A stretch of 6,159 nt of DNA from CAZSGN01 sp964606415 (GTDB taxonomy: Bacteria > Bacteroidota > Bacteroidia > Bacteroidales > JBBRXJ01). Every line of letters starts with the position of its first letter. Positions within the stretch are counted from its first letter, which is position 1. The stretch lies in NCBI GenBank assembly GCA_964606415.1, contig CAZSGN010000175.1, positions 1 through 6,159 on the forward strand, in the 5' to 3' direction. Position numbers and translations under genes: made by a program. The notes under the pieces are model-generated. The model saw nothing but the letters and a program-made list of their open reading frames with translations, searched no databases and was not told the DNA's origin. Shown in pieces: positions 5,953-6,159 of this stretch.

Positions 5953-6022
5953 AGAGAAAGTAAAGCGATCACAGTCCGATAGTGTTGACAGATAGGCTTG
6001 AAGGAAGGATTCGTGAGAAAAA

Positions 6023-6030
6023 GTTCTTTG
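6023..6030 (+). promoter_or_regulatory. boxA-like antitermination element in the rRNA leader
   Basis: GTTCTTTG, continuing as AAAAGATTGAA, lies about 70 nt upstream of 16S in the leader. Bacteroidota rRNA leaders commonly carry this GTTCTTTGA block, which resembles the NusB/S10-binding boxA (TGCTCTTTA) of other bacteria. Assignment rests on position and resemblance only. A second GTTCTTTG occurs at 5808-5815 downstream of P1. Confidence 0.5.
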
Positions 6031-6090
6031 AAAAGATTGAAGAGGAAAAGCACTAGTAAAAAGCTTGAGTTTGGTCAAGAGATTAATAAA

Positions 6091-6108
6091 CTTCATATTA
6101 CAATGAAG
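6091..6108 (+). other. Leader hairpin overlapping the 16S 5' end
   Basis: CTTCAT (6091-6096) and ATGAAG (6103-6108) form a perfect 6-bp stem with a 6-nt loop (ATTACA). The 3' arm includes the first nucleotides of mature 16S. A second small hairpin, CTTGA/TCAAG (6064-6068, 6075-6079), lies just upstream. Both could form in the precursor before processing; stability was not computed. Confidence 0.45.
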
Positions 6109-6159
6109 GGTTTGATCCTGGCTCAGGATGAACGCTAGCGGCAGGCTTAACACATGCAA
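6100..6159 (+). rRNA. rrs: 16S ribosomal RNA (partial, 5' end)
   Basis: The 5' end of small-subunit rRNA is recognisable from TTTGATCCTGGCTCAG (6111-6126), followed by GATGAACGCTAGCGGCAGGC and TTAACACATGCAA to the window edge. GCTAGCGGCAGGC in place of the proteobacterial GCTGGCGGCAGGC is a Bacteroidota trait. Aligning to E. coli numbering by the shared GAAG places nucleotide 1 near 6100. Nucleotide 10 is G instead of the usual A; it can still pair as G-U with nucleotide 24 in helix 1. The remainder of the operon lies to the right. Confidence 0.97.

Larger units (their letters stand above)
5567..6099. other. Divergent control region between the glycosyltransferase gene and the rRNA operon
   Basis: This very AT-rich 533-bp stretch has no convincing protein gene. 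Minus-strand frames of 84 codons (5568-5822) and 79 codons (from 6159 leftward) run antisense across the rRNA promoters and 16S start and have no domain-like composition. On the plus strand it carries tandem rRNA promoters, A-tracts, boxA-like elements and the 16S leader, listed separately. On the minus strand I find no good TAnnTTTG promoter for the glycosyltransferase; the nearest is CATATTTG at 5575-5568, which is too close to its start codon to serve. The 5567-5720 part shows nothing I can name. Confidence 0.75.

Noticed and set aside
5920..6159. 79-codon minus-strand open frame across the 16S start
   Set aside because: It is antisense to the rRNA leader and 16S gene and has no protein-like features.
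1..6159. Mobile element, CRISPR, defence or toxin-antitoxin system
   Set aside because: No transposase or integrase gene, no terminal inverted repeats, no regularly spaced repeats, and all intact genes are housekeeping or metabolic types apart from the unassigned lipoprotein.

Overview
The window is AT-rich chromosomal DNA from a member of the Bacteroidota. Three signals support this. The right end is the 5' end of a 16S rRNA gene with the GATGAACGCTAGCGGCAGGC signature usual in that phylum. The promoters upstream of it have the Bacteroidota form (a TTG/TTTG box, a spacer of about 19-21 nt, then TAnnTTTG). The genes lack strong Shine-Dalgarno sequences. The order or genus cannot be fixed from this window; the TRAP/KDPG-aldolase pair suggests an organism that uses uronates or sugar acids.

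All protein genes are on the minus strand; the rRNA operon is on the plus strand, head-to-head with them. From right to left the minus-strand genes are a family 2 glycosyltransferase resembling polyprenol-phosphate mannose synthases (4835-5566), dihydroorotase pyrC (3486-4838, 4-nt overlap with the glycosyltransferase), a small lipoprotein with a GldN/PorN-like C-terminal half (2817-3362), and a class II CPD photolyase (1431-2816, whose ATG directly abuts the lipoprotein stop). After a 270-bp gap come KDPG aldolase eda (489-1160) and the N-terminal 159 codons of a lipoprotein TRAP-transporter substrate-binding protein (477 to beyond the left edge).

Two minus-strand transcription units are likely. 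The first is glycosyltransferase-pyrC, perhaps reading on through lipoprotein-phr. The second is eda-dctP, which has a promoter-like TATTTTTG just upstream and a 20-bp palindrome further up. Eda and DctP fit together as uptake of a sugar acid and the last step of its breakdown to pyruvate and glyceraldehyde-3-phosphate.

The 533-bp region 5567-6099 has no convincing protein gene. It holds two strong rRNA-type promoters sharing 17 of 19 bases, A-tracts upstream of each, boxA-like GTTCTTTG elements, and a leader hairpin that would pair with the very start of 16S rRNA.

There is no sign of a mobile element, CRISPR array, defence island or tRNA gene. Most of the window is ordinary. The items most worth a second look are the GldN-like lipoprotein coupled to the photolyase, the palindrome upstream of eda, and the architecture of the rRNA promoter and leader.
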